Positions 25,293 through 33,897 of a stretch of DNA of 57,939 nucleotides are shown piece after piece. A model generated the notes under the pieces. That model was not told the origin of the DNA and did not search any database. It saw only the letters and a list, made by a program, of their open reading frames with translations. Made by a program: the position numbers and the translations under genes. Every line of letters starts with the position of its first letter. The stretch's first letter is position 1. The stretch comes from Actinomycetes bacterium. GTDB taxonomy: Bacteria; Actinomycetota; Acidimicrobiia; Acidimicrobiales; RAAP-2. Location: NCBI GenBank assembly GCA_021844425.1, contig JAKBTL010000055.1, positions 1 through 57,939 of the forward strand. Direction: 5' to 3'.

Positions 25293-26120
25293 ATGTCTTC
25301 TCTTGTGGTGGACACGAACCTGGCGGCTCTCAACGCGCTCAACGTGTTGAACCAGACCGACGCCGCCCAGTCCCAGGCGATCAGCGAGCTGTCGTCGGGG
25401 CTCAAGATCCAGAGCGCTGCGACAGGACCTGCGCAGTACGTCATCGCCCAGAGCCTCGAGGCGCAGGCGAACGGCTACACGCAGGCGATCGCCAACGCCC
25501 AGAACGGAGTCTCGCTCATCCAGACGGCATCGGGGGCGCTCACCCAGATCTCGTCCATTCTCCAGACGATGGACCAGCTCGCGCTCACCGCGGCGACAAG
25601 CGCGACCCAGACATCGACGTCGCGCGCCGCCAACCAGGCAGAGTTCACAGACCTGGCGAAGACGATCACAAAGATCGCGACGACCACCAGCTTCGGGAAA
25701 TCCAAGCTGCTCACAGGGTCGTTCTCCGGGACGCTCCAAGTCGGGGCCTTCGACACAGCATCGACACAGATCAGCCTTGCGATCAGCGGCATGAAGCTGG
25801 CGACACTGAAGCTCACAGCATCGAAGATCACATCGGCCTCGACAGCACGAGCCGCCGTCTCGGCGGTCCAAGGCGCGATCTCGACCGTCGACTCGACGGC
25901 CGCGAAGGTGGGTGCCACGCAGAACGAGCTGAACGCGATCGTGGCGAACCTCACGGTCGGCCAGCAGAACCTCGCTGCTGCGAACAGCCAGCTGGTCGAC
26001 GTGAACATGGCGCAGGAGATGACCGCGTTCACGACCGACCAGATCCTGATGCAAACCGGCGTGGCCATGCTGGCCCAGGCCCAGCAGACCCCGTCGCTCG
26101 TGCTGAAGCTCGTCGGGTAA
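25293..26120 (+). CDS. fliC: Flagellin
   Basis: A 275-residue filament protein. It has the D0/D1 start (LNALNVLNQTDAAQSQAISE, LSSGLKIQSAATGPAQYVIA, NGYTQAIANAQNGVSLIQTA) and D1/D0 end (VGATQNELNAIVANLTVGQQ, QEMTAFTTDQILMQTGVAML). Only a short variable centre separates them, so the D2/D3 outer domains are essentially absent. The start is ATG 25293 with the strong ribosome site ggagga. Twelve of 35 threonine codons are ACA, mostly in the centre, which is also the likely glycosylated surface. It is transcribed alone, with a hairpin after it, and is the probable main target of FliW-CsrA control. Confidence 0.96.
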   Translation: MSSLVVDTNLAALNALNVLNQTDAAQSQAISELSSGLKIQSAATGPAQYVIAQSLEAQANGYTQAIANAQNGVSLIQTASGALTQISSILQTMDQLALTAATSATQTSTSRAANQAEFTDLAKTITKIATTTSFGKSKLLTGSFSGTLQVGAFDTASTQISLAISGMKLATLKLTASKITSASTARAAVSAVQGAISTVDSTAAKVGATQNELNAIVANLTVGQQNLAAANSQLVDVNMAQEMTAFTTDQILMQTGVAMLAQAQQTPSLVLKLVG

Positions 26121-26177
26121 CCCGGCGCTTGTCGGCAGCGCCGAGCTCCGCCGGGAGCGCCGGCGGGCAAGGCTGAC

Positions 26178-26207
26178 GAGGGCGGGGGCCGGCGGGCCCC
26201 TGCCCTC
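26178..26207 (+). terminator. Hairpin after flagellin
   Basis: GAGGGCGGGGGC (26178-26189) pairs with GCCCCTGCCCTC (26196-26207) with one mismatch and a six-base loop. No T-run follows, so termination might need a factor such as Rho; the hairpin may equally stabilise the flagellin mRNA 3' end. Confidence 0.55.
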
Positions 26208-26329
26208 GCTCGGAGCGTGCGCGGCACGGCAGGGCGGCAAGAAAGCGGCCTGATCGGGTCATGGACGCGGCCCGGCCGTGCCGCGCGCCGCAGCGAGGGC
26301 AACCGCTGGCAGTAGACGGGGAGGAGAGG

Positions 26330-28801
26330 ATGACACCAGTCGGCACACCAGCTCTGGTCGTCAACGGGCTTGTCTCGGGCATGACAACCCAGGCAGTCAT
26401 CAGTGCGCTCTTGGGGAGCTACCAGAACCCGATCAACAACCTGGTGGTGGAGCAATCCACCCTGAACCAGCATGCGGGCGACTACCGCCAGCTGTCCACC
26501 GACCTCCAGGCGATGCTCAACGCGGCCGACGCCTTGAACGAGACGTCGGCGTGGAACCTCGCGAACGCGACGAGCTCCGACCAGGGGGTCGTCACCGCGG
26601 TCGCCTCCCCGGGGGCGAAGACCGGATCGCTCACCTTCACGGTGAACCAGCTCGCCCAGGCGAACATCCTCGTGTCGAAGCTTGGGGTCGCCTCGGCGAC
26701 ATCGGTAGTGACGACAGCCTCCTCCGTGCTGCTCGCGACCGGCGCCACCGCACTCGGGTTCGCCAGCCTCGAGGCGGGCACCAGCGTCCCGTTGGGCTCT
26801 TGGGCGATGACCGTGGCCCAGTCCTCCTCCGCGGCCTCTGTCACCAGCTCCACGCCGCTCGCAGCGACCACGACCGTCTCGACAGCCAACGACTCGCTCA
26901 CACTCGCGGTGAACGGCACGCTCTACCACCTCGCGCTGAAGGCGGGCACGTACACCCCCACAGGGCTCGTCGCAGCAGTCGACACAGCAGCGGCCGCTGC
27001 TGGCGCACCGGTGGCGGCGTCGCTCACGGCGACCGGGGCGCTCGAGCTCGCGACGGCAGCGCAGGGGGCCAGCGCCACCGTCACCGTCAGTGGCGGGAGC
27101 GCGGTCACATCATTGAAGCTCGTGTCCGGCCAATCCGGGACTGGGGTGTCCGCCGTGGTCACACTCGGCGGCTCGAAGACCACCCTCACACTGGTGACGC
27201 CCGGCGGCGCGGTCAGCCTGCATGCACCGGGAACATCCACCGTCACGGCCACGGTCTCGTCTTCCCGCGGAGCGAACGGATCTCTCGTCTCCGCCGGCAG
27301 CGCGCATGTCGCCCATGTCTCGACCGGCAGCGGCAGCCTCGGTCAGGTGGTGAGCGAGATCAACTCCTCTGGCCTCGCGGTGACCGCCAGCGCGGTCAAG
27401 ACCTCGTCGGGAGACTACGTCCTGCAGGTCGCGGCCAACGACACGGGCACCGCCAACGCGCTGTCCGTGACACCGACGGCGTTCAGCGGGTCGGCGCTGG
27501 GCGGGCTCGAGACGATCCAAGCCGCGCAGACAGCGGCCGTGACCGTGGGGACCGCTGGCGGGTACCAGGTGACCTCGCCGACCGACTCCTTCACCACCCT
27601 TCTCGAGGGCACGACTGTCACGGTCGGATCGACGGGGCAGGCGACCATCACCGTCTCCGCCGACGTCACAGCCGAGGCGGCGAAGGTGACAGCCCTGGTC
27701 AAGGCTGCGAACACGGCACTGGCCGATATCCAGAAGTACGCGGGCTACACAACATCGAAGAAGACCGGCGGCCCGCTCATGGGCGCCGTCGCCTTGACAG
27801 ACATCCGAACCCAGATCCTCTCGATCTTCGCCACCGCGACCGGGAGCTCGAGCCTCGGCAATCTCTCGGACGCCGGGGTCTCCGTCACCAAGACAGGGAC
27901 GCTGGCCTTCACAAAGACAAAGTTCGTCACGTCCTTCGACGCGAGCCCCCAGGCGGTGACGGACCTCTTCGCCCAGGGGGGCACCTTCCAGGCGTCCTCG
28001 ACCACATACACCGGCGAGGTATCCTTCGCCTTCGCCGGAACAGCGACGCCCGCAGGGACCTACTCGGTCAACGTCACGCACTCAGCCACCCAGGCGACTG
28101 ACCTCGGTGCCACACTTGCCACAGGCAAGGTCAACACCGCCGAGACGCTGAGCGTCAGCATGAGCGGGGCGACGGCCACGTACACGACGGCTGCCGGGGA
28201 GACGCTCACACAGGTCGCCCACGGCCTGAACGCCGCCTTCGCGCAGGCCGGCATCTCGATCAGCGCACGAGTGGTCGGGGGAACCCGGCTCGAGCTCGCG
28301 AGCGCCGCCTACGGCTCCGACGCCACGTTCAGCGTGACGTCCACCGCCACCGGGCCCGGCACGACCGGCCTCGCCGGCTCGACCGCGACAACCGTTGTCA
28401 CGTTTTCGGGCACCAACGTCGCTGGGACGATCGGCGGTGCCGTTGCGACCGGGAGCGGCCAGGTGTTGACTGCCCAGAGCGGCCTGGCCGTTCTCGTCCG
28501 CGCGTCCGGGATCGCCGCCACAACGAAGCTCGGCACACTCACCTATCGGCCTGGCGCTGCACAGCTCCTCGCAGAGGTCGCGAGCGGGGCGACCAATCCG
28601 GGCACCGGGTCGATCACCGTGGCGATCAAGTCGCTGGTGAACGAGGCCACAGGGCTCAGCCCCCAGATCTCCATGTACGAGCAGATGAAGGCGAGCGAGC
28701 ACGCGGTGCTGGTCAAGGAGTTCGCGAACATGGAGGCGACGCTCGGGAGGCTCAAGAACGAGAGCAGCCAACTCGCCAGCGCGATCGCGCAACTGCCGTG
28801 A
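26330..28801 (+). CDS. fliD: Flagellar filament cap protein FliD
   Basis: An 823-residue secreted cap protein. The N-terminus carries the FliD core (VNGLVSGMTTQAVISALLGS, YRQLSTDLQAMLNAADALNE, FTVNQLAQANILVS) and the C-terminus the coiled coil (GLSPQISMYEQMKASEHAVL, NMEATLGRLKNESSQLAS). The middle is very long and Ala/Gly/Ser/Thr/Val-rich, making it larger than most FliD proteins (about 450-700). ATG 26330 was chosen for the ribosome site ggggagga. Its stop overlaps the fliS start (GTGA). It is rich in ACA threonine codons. FliD caps the growing filament and folds arriving flagellin. Confidence 0.93.
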   Translation: MTPVGTPALVVNGLVSGMTTQAVISALLGSYQNPINNLVVEQSTLNQHAGDYRQLSTDLQAMLNAADALNETSAWNLANATSSDQGVVTAVASPGAKTGSLTFTVNQLAQANILVSKLGVASATSVVTTASSVLLATGATALGFASLEAGTSVPLGSWAMTVAQSSSAASVTSSTPLAATTTVSTANDSLTLAVNGTLYHLALKAGTYTPTGLVAAVDTAAAAAGAPVAASLTATGALELATAAQGASATVTVSGGSAVTSLKLVSGQSGTGVSAVVTLGGSKTTLTLVTPGGAVSLHAPGTSTVTATVSSSRGANGSLVSAGSAHVAHVSTGSGSLGQVVSEINSSGLAVTASAVKTSSGDYVLQVAANDTGTANALSVTPTAFSGSALGGLETIQAAQTAAVTVGTAGGYQVTSPTDSFTTLLEGTTVTVGSTGQATITVSADVTAEAAKVTALVKAANTALADIQKYAGYTTSKKTGGPLMGAVALTDIRTQILSIFATATGSSSLGNLSDAGVSVTKTGTLAFTKTKFVTSFDASPQAVTDLFAQGGTFQASSTTYTGEVSFAFAGTATPAGTYSVNVTHSATQATDLGATLATGKVNTAETLSVSMSGATATYTTAAGETLTQVAHGLNAAFAQAGISISARVVGGTRLELASAAYGSDATFSVTSTATGPGTTGLAGSTATTVVTFSGTNVAGTIGGAVATGSGQVLTAQSGLAVLVRASGIAATTKLGTLTYRPGAAQLLAEVASGATNPGTGSITVAIKSLVNEATGLSPQISMYEQMKASEHAVLVKEFANMEATLGRLKNESSQLASAIAQLP

Positions 28802-29211
28802 ACGACGAGATGGAGATGAACGACGAGATCGAAGAGGCCAAACGGCGGTACCTCACCGACCGGATCCTGACGGCGACGCCAGTCCAGCGTCTCCTCATGC
28901 TGTTCGAGCAGCTCATCTCCGACTTGCGGGTTGCCGACGCGGCGTTCGAGGCAGGCGCCATCGAGCCGATCCACGTGCACCTCGTCCATGCCCAAGAGAT
29001 CGTGCTCGCGCTCCACGACGGGATCGCGACCGATGACTGGGAGGCTGGCGAGCACCTCCGGGAGATCTACCGCTTCGTGCACCGACGCCTTGTCTGGTGC
29101 AACGTGAAGAAGGATCGCTCGCTCTTGCCGGCCTGCTCCGAGATCGTGGCTCGCCTCTACGAGACGAACCGAGAAGCCACCAACGTGCGCGACGAGACCG
29201 TTGTCGCGTAA
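28798..29211 (+). CDS. fliS: Flagellin export chaperone FliS
   Basis: A 137-residue helical cytoplasmic chaperone that binds the C-terminal D0 region of flagellin. The signature ILTATPVQRLLMLFEQLISD is followed by GAIEPIHVHLVHAQEIVLAL, HLREIYRFVHRRLVWCNVKK and a final helix (LLPACSEIVARLYETNREA). It has a few extra residues at the N-terminus. Translation is coupled to fliD by the GTGA overlap and to the next gene by a short overlap. Confidence 0.92.
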   Translation: MNDEMEMNDEIEEAKRRYLTDRILTATPVQRLLMLFEQLISDLRVADAAFEAGAIEPIHVHLVHAQEIVLALHDGIATDDWEAGEHLREIYRFVHRRLVWCNVKKDRSLLPACSEIVARLYETNREATNVRDETVVA

Positions 29212-29491
29212 GTCCACCGACTGGGACGAGCTCCTCGAGGCCTTGGAGGAGCGGCTCCGGCGATGGCGTGCTGCTGCGTCGGGAGCGCCTGCGCCCGACG
29301 AGCTCTCGTGGCCGGACGTGGGACCGCTTCCGCCAAGGCTCGAGGCCCACGCGAGGGCGCTGCTCGAGGGCTACGCAGAAGTCCACGCCGCGATGACCCT
29401 CCGCCACGACGCCCTGCGGGTCGTTCTCGAGCGGGCACCCTCGCCCGCCCGGCCGACCGGGATCCCGCTCTTCGTCGACCGGCACGCGTGA
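29201..29491 (+). CDS. FliT-like small helical protein
   Basis: A 96-residue, acidic and helical protein (WDELLEALEERLRRWRAA, LPPRLEAHARALLEGYAEVH, MTLRHDALRVVLERA) directly after fliS, the position occupied by the FliD chaperone FliT in many operons. Sequence identity to FliT is not obvious, so the name rests on position, size and helix content. It starts at TTG 29201, overlapping the fliS stop by 11 bases, which suggests translational coupling. Confidence 0.6.
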   Translation: MSRKSTDWDELLEALEERLRRWRAAASGAPAPDELSWPDVGPLPPRLEAHARALLEGYAEVHAAMTLRHDALRVVLERAPSPARPTGIPLFVDRHA

Positions 29492-29523
29492 CCCGTCAGT
29501 TCCGAGCGCGCAGGGTAGCCGGC

Positions 29524-29551
29524 TAAAGCCCAGCGGCTCGGTTACCGATAA
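29524..29551 (+). promoter_or_regulatory. Sigma-28-type promoter of the flgB operon
   Basis: TAAAGCCC (29524-29531), a 12-base spacer and ACCGATAA (29544-29551), very close to the enteric FliA consensus. It would give a leader of about 90 bases before flgB. The leader contains GGA motifs, but none sits in a convincing hexaloop. Confidence 0.7.
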
Positions 29552-29648
29552 GCCTCGTGGTCTTCGGCAATGCCATGGACCAGCGGCACGAGGACCGCCA
29601 CCCAGGGGCCCATGACGGGCAGGTTCGTCGTCAGTCCACGAGAGGCCC

Positions 29649-29984
29649 ATGAGCGTCATCCAAGTTCTCCAGTTCGCCATCGACGGGACGAGTGCCGAGC
29701 AGTCCGCGATCGCCGGCAACCTCGCCAACGCCCAGACTCCCGGTTACAAAGCCGAGGACGTCAGCTTCCAGGCGAGCCTCGCAGCTGCGCTCGAGCGCGG
29801 CGGCACCGCCATGATCTCCGAGTCCCCCTCGACTGCGCCGCCTGCCACCGACGGCAACAACGTCTCGCTGGTGACAGAGCTCGTGACAGCCGAAGTTGCG
29901 ACGCTCCAGTACCAGGCGCTCGCCAAGTCGCTCACCGCCCAATTCCTTCTCGTCCAAGGAGCAGCAGGAGGGAGGTACACATGA
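29649..29984 (+). CDS. flgB: Flagellar proximal rod protein FlgB
   Basis: A 111-residue rod protein, first of a long operon that builds the rod, MS ring, switch, export ATPase and hook. It has the rod-family N-terminus AIDGTSAEQSAIAGNLANAQ followed by TPGYKAEDVSFQASL, and a C-terminal helix (TAEVATLQYQALAKSLTAQF). It is slightly shorter than enteric FlgB (138). The start is ATG 29649. It ends in an ATGA overlap with flgC. Confidence 0.92.
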   Translation: MSVIQVLQFAIDGTSAEQSAIAGNLANAQTPGYKAEDVSFQASLAAALERGGTAMISESPSTAPPATDGNNVSLVTELVTAEVATLQYQALAKSLTAQFLLVQGAAGGRYT

Positions 29985-30394
29985 GCTTGTTCCCCGCGCT
30001 CAGCATCTCGGGTTCCGGTGCCGACGCCATGCAGACGTGGATCGACACCGCGGCGGGCAACCTGGCCAACATGAACGACGCCGCGCGGGTCGGCTCGCGC
30101 GTGTATGCCCAGCAGACGCCGATCCTCCAGCCTGTCGCCGGCCCGACTGTCGCCGGCGCAGCCACTGAGGTGGTGAAGGTCGCCAGGGTCGCCCTCGGGA
30201 CATCGGCCGGGATCGCGGCCTACGAGCCCACAAGCCCGCTCGCCAACGCCCAGGGGGAGATCGCCCTGCCAAACGTCACACTGGCGGAGCAGATGGTGGG
30301 GATGATCTCCGCGCAGGAGAGCTACGGCGCCAACACCGCGATGATGGCCAAGGCCCAGATCGCCTACAACGCGGCCTTGGCGATCGGGGCCTGA
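29981..30394 (+). CDS. flgC: Flagellar proximal rod protein FlgC
   Basis: A 137-residue rod protein. The N-terminus LSISGSGADAMQTWIDTAAG, NLANMNDAARVGSRVY matches FlgC, as does the C-terminal LPNVTLAEQMVGMISAQESY followed by GANTAMMAKAQIAYNAAL. It starts at ATG 29981, overlapping the flgB stop, with ggaggtac upstream. FlgC stacks on FlgB and FliE at the base of the rod. fliE begins three bases later. Confidence 0.93.
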   Translation: MSLFPALSISGSGADAMQTWIDTAAGNLANMNDAARVGSRVYAQQTPILQPVAGPTVAGAATEVVKVARVALGTSAGIAAYEPTSPLANAQGEIALPNVTLAEQMVGMISAQESYGANTAMMAKAQIAYNAALAIGA

Positions 30395-30397
30395 CTC

Positions 30398-30700
30398 GTG
30401 ATCCCCCCGATCTCGTCGATCCCGGTCCCGACGGCGCCTACTCCTGGCCCCGTTGCGGCGCCTGCGGTCTCGGGCTCGAGCGGAAGCGGGTTCGTCTCGG
30501 CGATCGGCAGCGCCCTCGACTCGCTTCAGGGGGTCCAGAGCACGGCCTCTGCCGCGGAAGCCGCCACGGCGGCGGGGCAGGGGAGCCTGACCGACACGAT
30601 GATCGCGGCCACCGAGGCGTCCCTGGAGACCCAGGTGACGTCCTCGGTGATCGACAAGGCGCTCGCCGCGTACAACTCGGTCATCCAGATGACGTTCTGA
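30398..30700 (+). CDS. fliE: Flagellar hook-basal body protein FliE
   Basis: A 100-residue protein joining the MS ring to the rod. A Pro/Ala-rich N-terminus (about 1-30) is followed by the family core GFVSAIGSALDSLQGVQSTA, SLTDTMIAATEASLETQVTS and the C-terminus VIDKALAAYNSVIQMTF, in which the final helix and the MTF end are typical. It starts at GTG 30398 in the same tight operon. Confidence 0.92.
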   Translation: MIPPISSIPVPTAPTPGPVAAPAVSGSSGSGFVSAIGSALDSLQGVQSTASAAEAATAAGQGSLTDTMIAATEASLETQVTSSVIDKALAAYNSVIQMTF

Positions 30701-30705
30701 GAACC

Positions 30706-32283
30706 GTGGCCATCGTCCCGAGCACCGATTGGAGCCGCCTCCGAGCAGGAGCCCGCCAGTTCGCCTCCGGGTTCACCCCGGGGCAGAAGGCGGTCACGCT
30801 TTCCGCGCTCTTGGGTGCCGTCGTCGTCGCGGTCCTCTTCATGACGCTGTCTTCGAAGCCCAGCTACGCCGTGCTCTTCAGCGGCCTCCAGGGGCAGGAC
30901 GCGCAGAAGATCACCCAGCAGCTCACGACCGACCACATTCCCTATCAGCTCGAGGACGGAGGGTCGACGATCCTGGTGCCCGCGAACGACGTCGCGCAGG
31001 CTCGCCTCAACGCCGCAGCGACAGGCCTGCCGAACCAGGGGACCGTCGGACTTTCCCTGCTCACAAAAGCCGGCCTCACCACCTCTCAGATCACCCAGCA
31101 GGCCGACTACCTCCAGGCGATACAAGGGGAGCTCGAGCAGACCATCGACGGGATCGCAGGCGTCCAGTCGTCCCAGGTGAACGTCGCGGAGCCTGCCAAC
31201 CAGACCTTCGCGTTGTCCAACACAGCACCCAGCGGTGCATCGGTCTTGGTCACGATGTCCCAGGGGAAGGTGCTCTCGCAGAACCAGGTACAGGCGATCG
31301 TCCACCTGGTCGCGTCGTCGGTGCCCGGGCTCGATTCCGCGAACGTCACCGTCGCCGATGCCAACGGCAACCTCCTGGCTGGCCCGGGGGTCTCGTCGAG
31401 CGCGTCGTCGTCGTCCGCGACCGCCGCGTACGACACAGCGGTCCAGGCGAAGGTCGCGGGCTACCTCGCTTCGGTGTTCGGGCCGAACAATGCCGACGTC
31501 CAGGTGGACGCGACCTTGACATTCAACAAGAGGAAGACGACGGTCCGTCAGATCGCCCCTCCTGCCAAAGGGGCCAAGACAAGCTTCTGCACCACCACAA
31601 CGCAGACAAAGACCACCTACACATCGAAAGGCGCACAGGCAGTCGGCGGGCCAGCAGGCACCATCACGAACGTGACGACCACGACCACAGGGGGCAAGTA
31701 CACACAGACCAAGACGTCCAAGACCTGTGAGACCGGGACGGTCACTACGACAACCACACAGACTGCCGGCTCTGTCGTGCGCCAGTCGGTTGCCGTCCTC
31801 GTGAACAAGAGCGCCATTCCACGCGGCACGACACTTGTTGCCATCAGACGAGGTGTGGCAGCCGCTGCCAACCTCGACTTCGCCAGAGGCGACGTGCTCG
31901 CCTTCACCGTGGCGCCGTTCTCGACTGCCGCCGCCCGGCAGGCTGCGTCGGCGGCCAAGGCGGCTGCCGCGACAGGCAGCCAGTCCAAGCTCATCTCCAT
32001 GGCGCGAGACGGCGTCCCGCTGCTGGCGGTGCTCGGGCTCGTGTTCCTCCTGTGGTGGAGCGCGCGCCGCCGGAAAGAGCCTGCGACGGTGATCGACCCC
32101 TCGATCTTCGCTCCCCTCGTCCCCGCTCCCGAGCAGATGCAGACGGCACAGGTTCCGGCCGTCACCACCGCCCGCCCGGGAGCCGACCTCGAGCACTACA
32201 TCGACCAGGCGCCCGAGCCGGTGGCGCAGATCATGCGCGGATGGATGAACCGGAGCACGAAGAGCGAGGAAGCTCGGCCATGA
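30706..32283 (+). CDS. fliF: Flagellar MS-ring protein FliF
   Basis: A 525-residue membrane ring protein. Membrane helix 1 is at about 27-48 (VTLSALLGAVVVAVLFMTLS). Ring-building domains follow (YAVLFSGLQGQDAQKITQQL, YQLEDGGSTILVPANDVAQA), helix 2 is near 436-450 (LLAVLGLVFLLWW) and the C-terminal FliG-binding tail is EPVAQIMRGWMNR. An unusual Thr-rich insert lies at about 292-350 and contains two cysteines (C295, C341) on the outer side that might form a disulfide. The start is GTG 30706; the stop overlaps fliG (ATGA). Confidence 0.94.
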   Translation: MAIVPSTDWSRLRAGARQFASGFTPGQKAVTLSALLGAVVVAVLFMTLSSKPSYAVLFSGLQGQDAQKITQQLTTDHIPYQLEDGGSTILVPANDVAQARLNAAATGLPNQGTVGLSLLTKAGLTTSQITQQADYLQAIQGELEQTIDGIAGVQSSQVNVAEPANQTFALSNTAPSGASVLVTMSQGKVLSQNQVQAIVHLVASSVPGLDSANVTVADANGNLLAGPGVSSSASSSSATAAYDTAVQAKVAGYLASVFGPNNADVQVDATLTFNKRKTTVRQIAPPAKGAKTSFCTTTTQTKTTYTSKGAQAVGGPAGTITNVTTTTTGGKYTQTKTSKTCETGTVTTTTTQTAGSVVRQSVAVLVNKSAIPRGTTLVAIRRGVAAAANLDFARGDVLAFTVAPFSTAAARQAASAAKAAAATGSQSKLISMARDGVPLLAVLGLVFLLWWSARRRKEPATVIDPSIFAPLVPAPEQMQTAQVPAVTTARPGADLEHYIDQAPEPVAQIMRGWMNRSTKSEEARP

Positions 32284-33278
32284 ACCTCACGGGATCACAG
32301 CGCGTCGCGGCGATCATCGCGCAGCTCGACGTCGAGCGTGCGCAGCGCATCCTCCGTCAGTTCAGCGAGAACGAGTCGGTCCGCGTGCTCTTCGAGCTCG
32401 CGCGGTTGCCAACCCTGAGCGAGGACGAGGTGCGTGCGGTGGTCACCGAATTCTCTAGGGAGCTGGGCGCCTACATTCAGGTGCACCAGGGAGGGCTGGA
32501 GCTCGCAGAGCGGTTCTTGAAGGAGCGCCTCGGGCCCCAGCGCGCCGCAGAGGTGCTCGTCGAGCTGAAGATCGCCTCCGACGACCAGCCGCTGGCGTTC
32601 TTGAACACCGTCGAGCCGGCGCAGATCGCGAGCTTTCTCGCCGAAGAGCATCCGCAAACCGTCTCGTTGGTCATCGCAAGCATCTATCCCGAGCTCGCCG
32701 CGCGGGTGCTCGAGCACATGACGCAGGAGAAGGCGGCGGACGTCGTGCGCCGTTTTGCCTCGTTGGCGACGGTCCCGATGGAGACGCTCTCAGAGGTGGC
32801 AAGCGTCCTGCGCAACCGCATGGCGTCCATGTCGGCGGGTGTCTCCTCCACCACGTCGGGCGGCGTTCCTGCCGCCGCAGCTATCTTGAACAACGTCGAG
32901 CGCGGCCAGGACCGGGAGATCCTGAAGCTCATCGAAGAGCACGACCCTGCGCTCGCAGAGCAGATCCGCGACGAGATGTTCGTCTTCGACGACATCGTCC
33001 ATCTCGATGATGCCGCGATCCAGCAGGTTGTGCGCAGCGTCACCCTGCGCACACTCGCGCTCGCGCTCAAGGCGGCGAACAGGGATCTCGCAGACAAGAT
33101 CAAGAAGAACAGTACGGAGCGCTTCCTCGCCGACTTGGAGGAGGAGACGCAGTCGCTCGGCGCGCAGCTCATGTCCAAGGTCGAAGCAGCACAGGCCAAC
33201 GTCGTGAGGACCGTGCGCGGGCTCATCGACGAGGGCACGATCAGCGTCCAGAGGGCGGGCGATGAGCTCATTGCCTAG
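32280..33278 (+). CDS. fliG: Flagellar motor switch protein FliG
   Basis: A 332-residue rotor protein that contacts MotA and sets torque. The N-domain (GSQRVAAIIAQLDVERAQRI) binds FliF, the middle domain has the conserved EEHPQT (122-127) that binds FliM, and the C-domain has FVFDDIVHLDDAAIQQVVRS and the torque helix with charged residues (ADKIKKNSTERFLADLEEE). Length and domain order are normal. It starts at ATG 32280, overlapping fliF, and overlaps fliH by 17 bases. Confidence 0.95.
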   Translation: MNLTGSQRVAAIIAQLDVERAQRILRQFSENESVRVLFELARLPTLSEDEVRAVVTEFSRELGAYIQVHQGGLELAERFLKERLGPQRAAEVLVELKIASDDQPLAFLNTVEPAQIASFLAEEHPQTVSLVIASIYPELAARVLEHMTQEKAADVVRRFASLATVPMETLSEVASVLRNRMASMSAGVSSTTSGGVPAAAAILNNVERGQDREILKLIEEHDPALAEQIRDEMFVFDDIVHLDDAAIQQVVRSVTLRTLALALKAANRDLADKIKKNSTERFLADLEEETQSLGAQLMSKVEAAQANVVRTVRGLIDEGTISVQRAGDELIA

Positions 33279-33897
33279 GTCGTGGAGGATCCTGCGCCAG
33301 CCCGGGAAGGTCACCCGTGCCCTTCCCGCCCTCGCCAGCCACGACGCCGCACCCGTCGAGCTCGACGACGGTACCCCGCCCGTCGAGCGTCTCGTCCAGG
33401 CCGCGCGGCGTGAGGGGTTCGAAGAGGGCAAGGTCGCAGGGCGGGCCGAGGCCGCAGCCTCGGTCGAAGCGGCGCGCCAGAACCGGGTCGAGCAGCTCGC
33501 TTCGCGCATCGCCGAAGCGGCGGAGAAGGCTGCGTCGATGCGGGAAGAGGTCGTGAGAGAGGTCGGCCGCGACGTCGCCGCGCTCGTCGTCGACCTCGCC
33601 GAAGTGCTCGTCGGACGGGAGGTGGAGGGACGCCGAGCCCTGCGCGACACGATCGTGCGGGCGCTGGCGCTCGCTCCCGAGGGACCCGACCTCGTCATAC
33701 GGGTCAGCACCCACGCGGGGCTCTCCGACGACGAGATCCGCACCATCGCCAACACCGGCAGCGTTGACGTCGTGCGTGACCCCATGATCGACGCCACGGG
33801 GTGCGTCGTCACGGTCGGCGGCTGCAGGATCGACGCGCAGGTGTCCACCGCGCTCGACAGGGTCCGGCGGCAGCTCGAGGAGGTCGCGATCTGGTGA
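33262..33897 (+). CDS. fliH: Flagellar export ATPase regulator FliH
   Basis: A 211-residue cytoplasmic stator of the export ATPase. The acidic and charged coiled coil has the GxxxG-type run EGFEEGKVAGRAEAAASVEA. A C-terminal domain follows (REVGRDVAALVVDLAEVLVG, PDLVIRVSTHAGLSDDEIRT, IDATGCVVTVGGCRIDAQVS) with the FliH/YscL ending. It starts at ATG 33262 inside the end of fliG and ends in a GTGA overlap with fliI. Confidence 0.9.
   Translation: MSSLPRSWRILRQPGKVTRALPALASHDAAPVELDDGTPPVERLVQAARREGFEEGKVAGRAEAAASVEAARQNRVEQLASRIAEAAEKAASMREEVVREVGRDVAALVVDLAEVLVGREVEGRRALRDTIVRALALAPEGPDLVIRVSTHAGLSDDEIRTIANTGSVDVVRDPMIDATGCVVTVGGCRIDAQVSTALDRVRRQLEEVAIW

Noticed and set aside
29558-29648. CsrA site in the flgB leader (cacgagga between gcgg and ccgc)
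   Set aside because: Only a 4-bp stem, an 8-base loop and no second GGA on the ribosome site; much weaker than the fliC and flbD cases.
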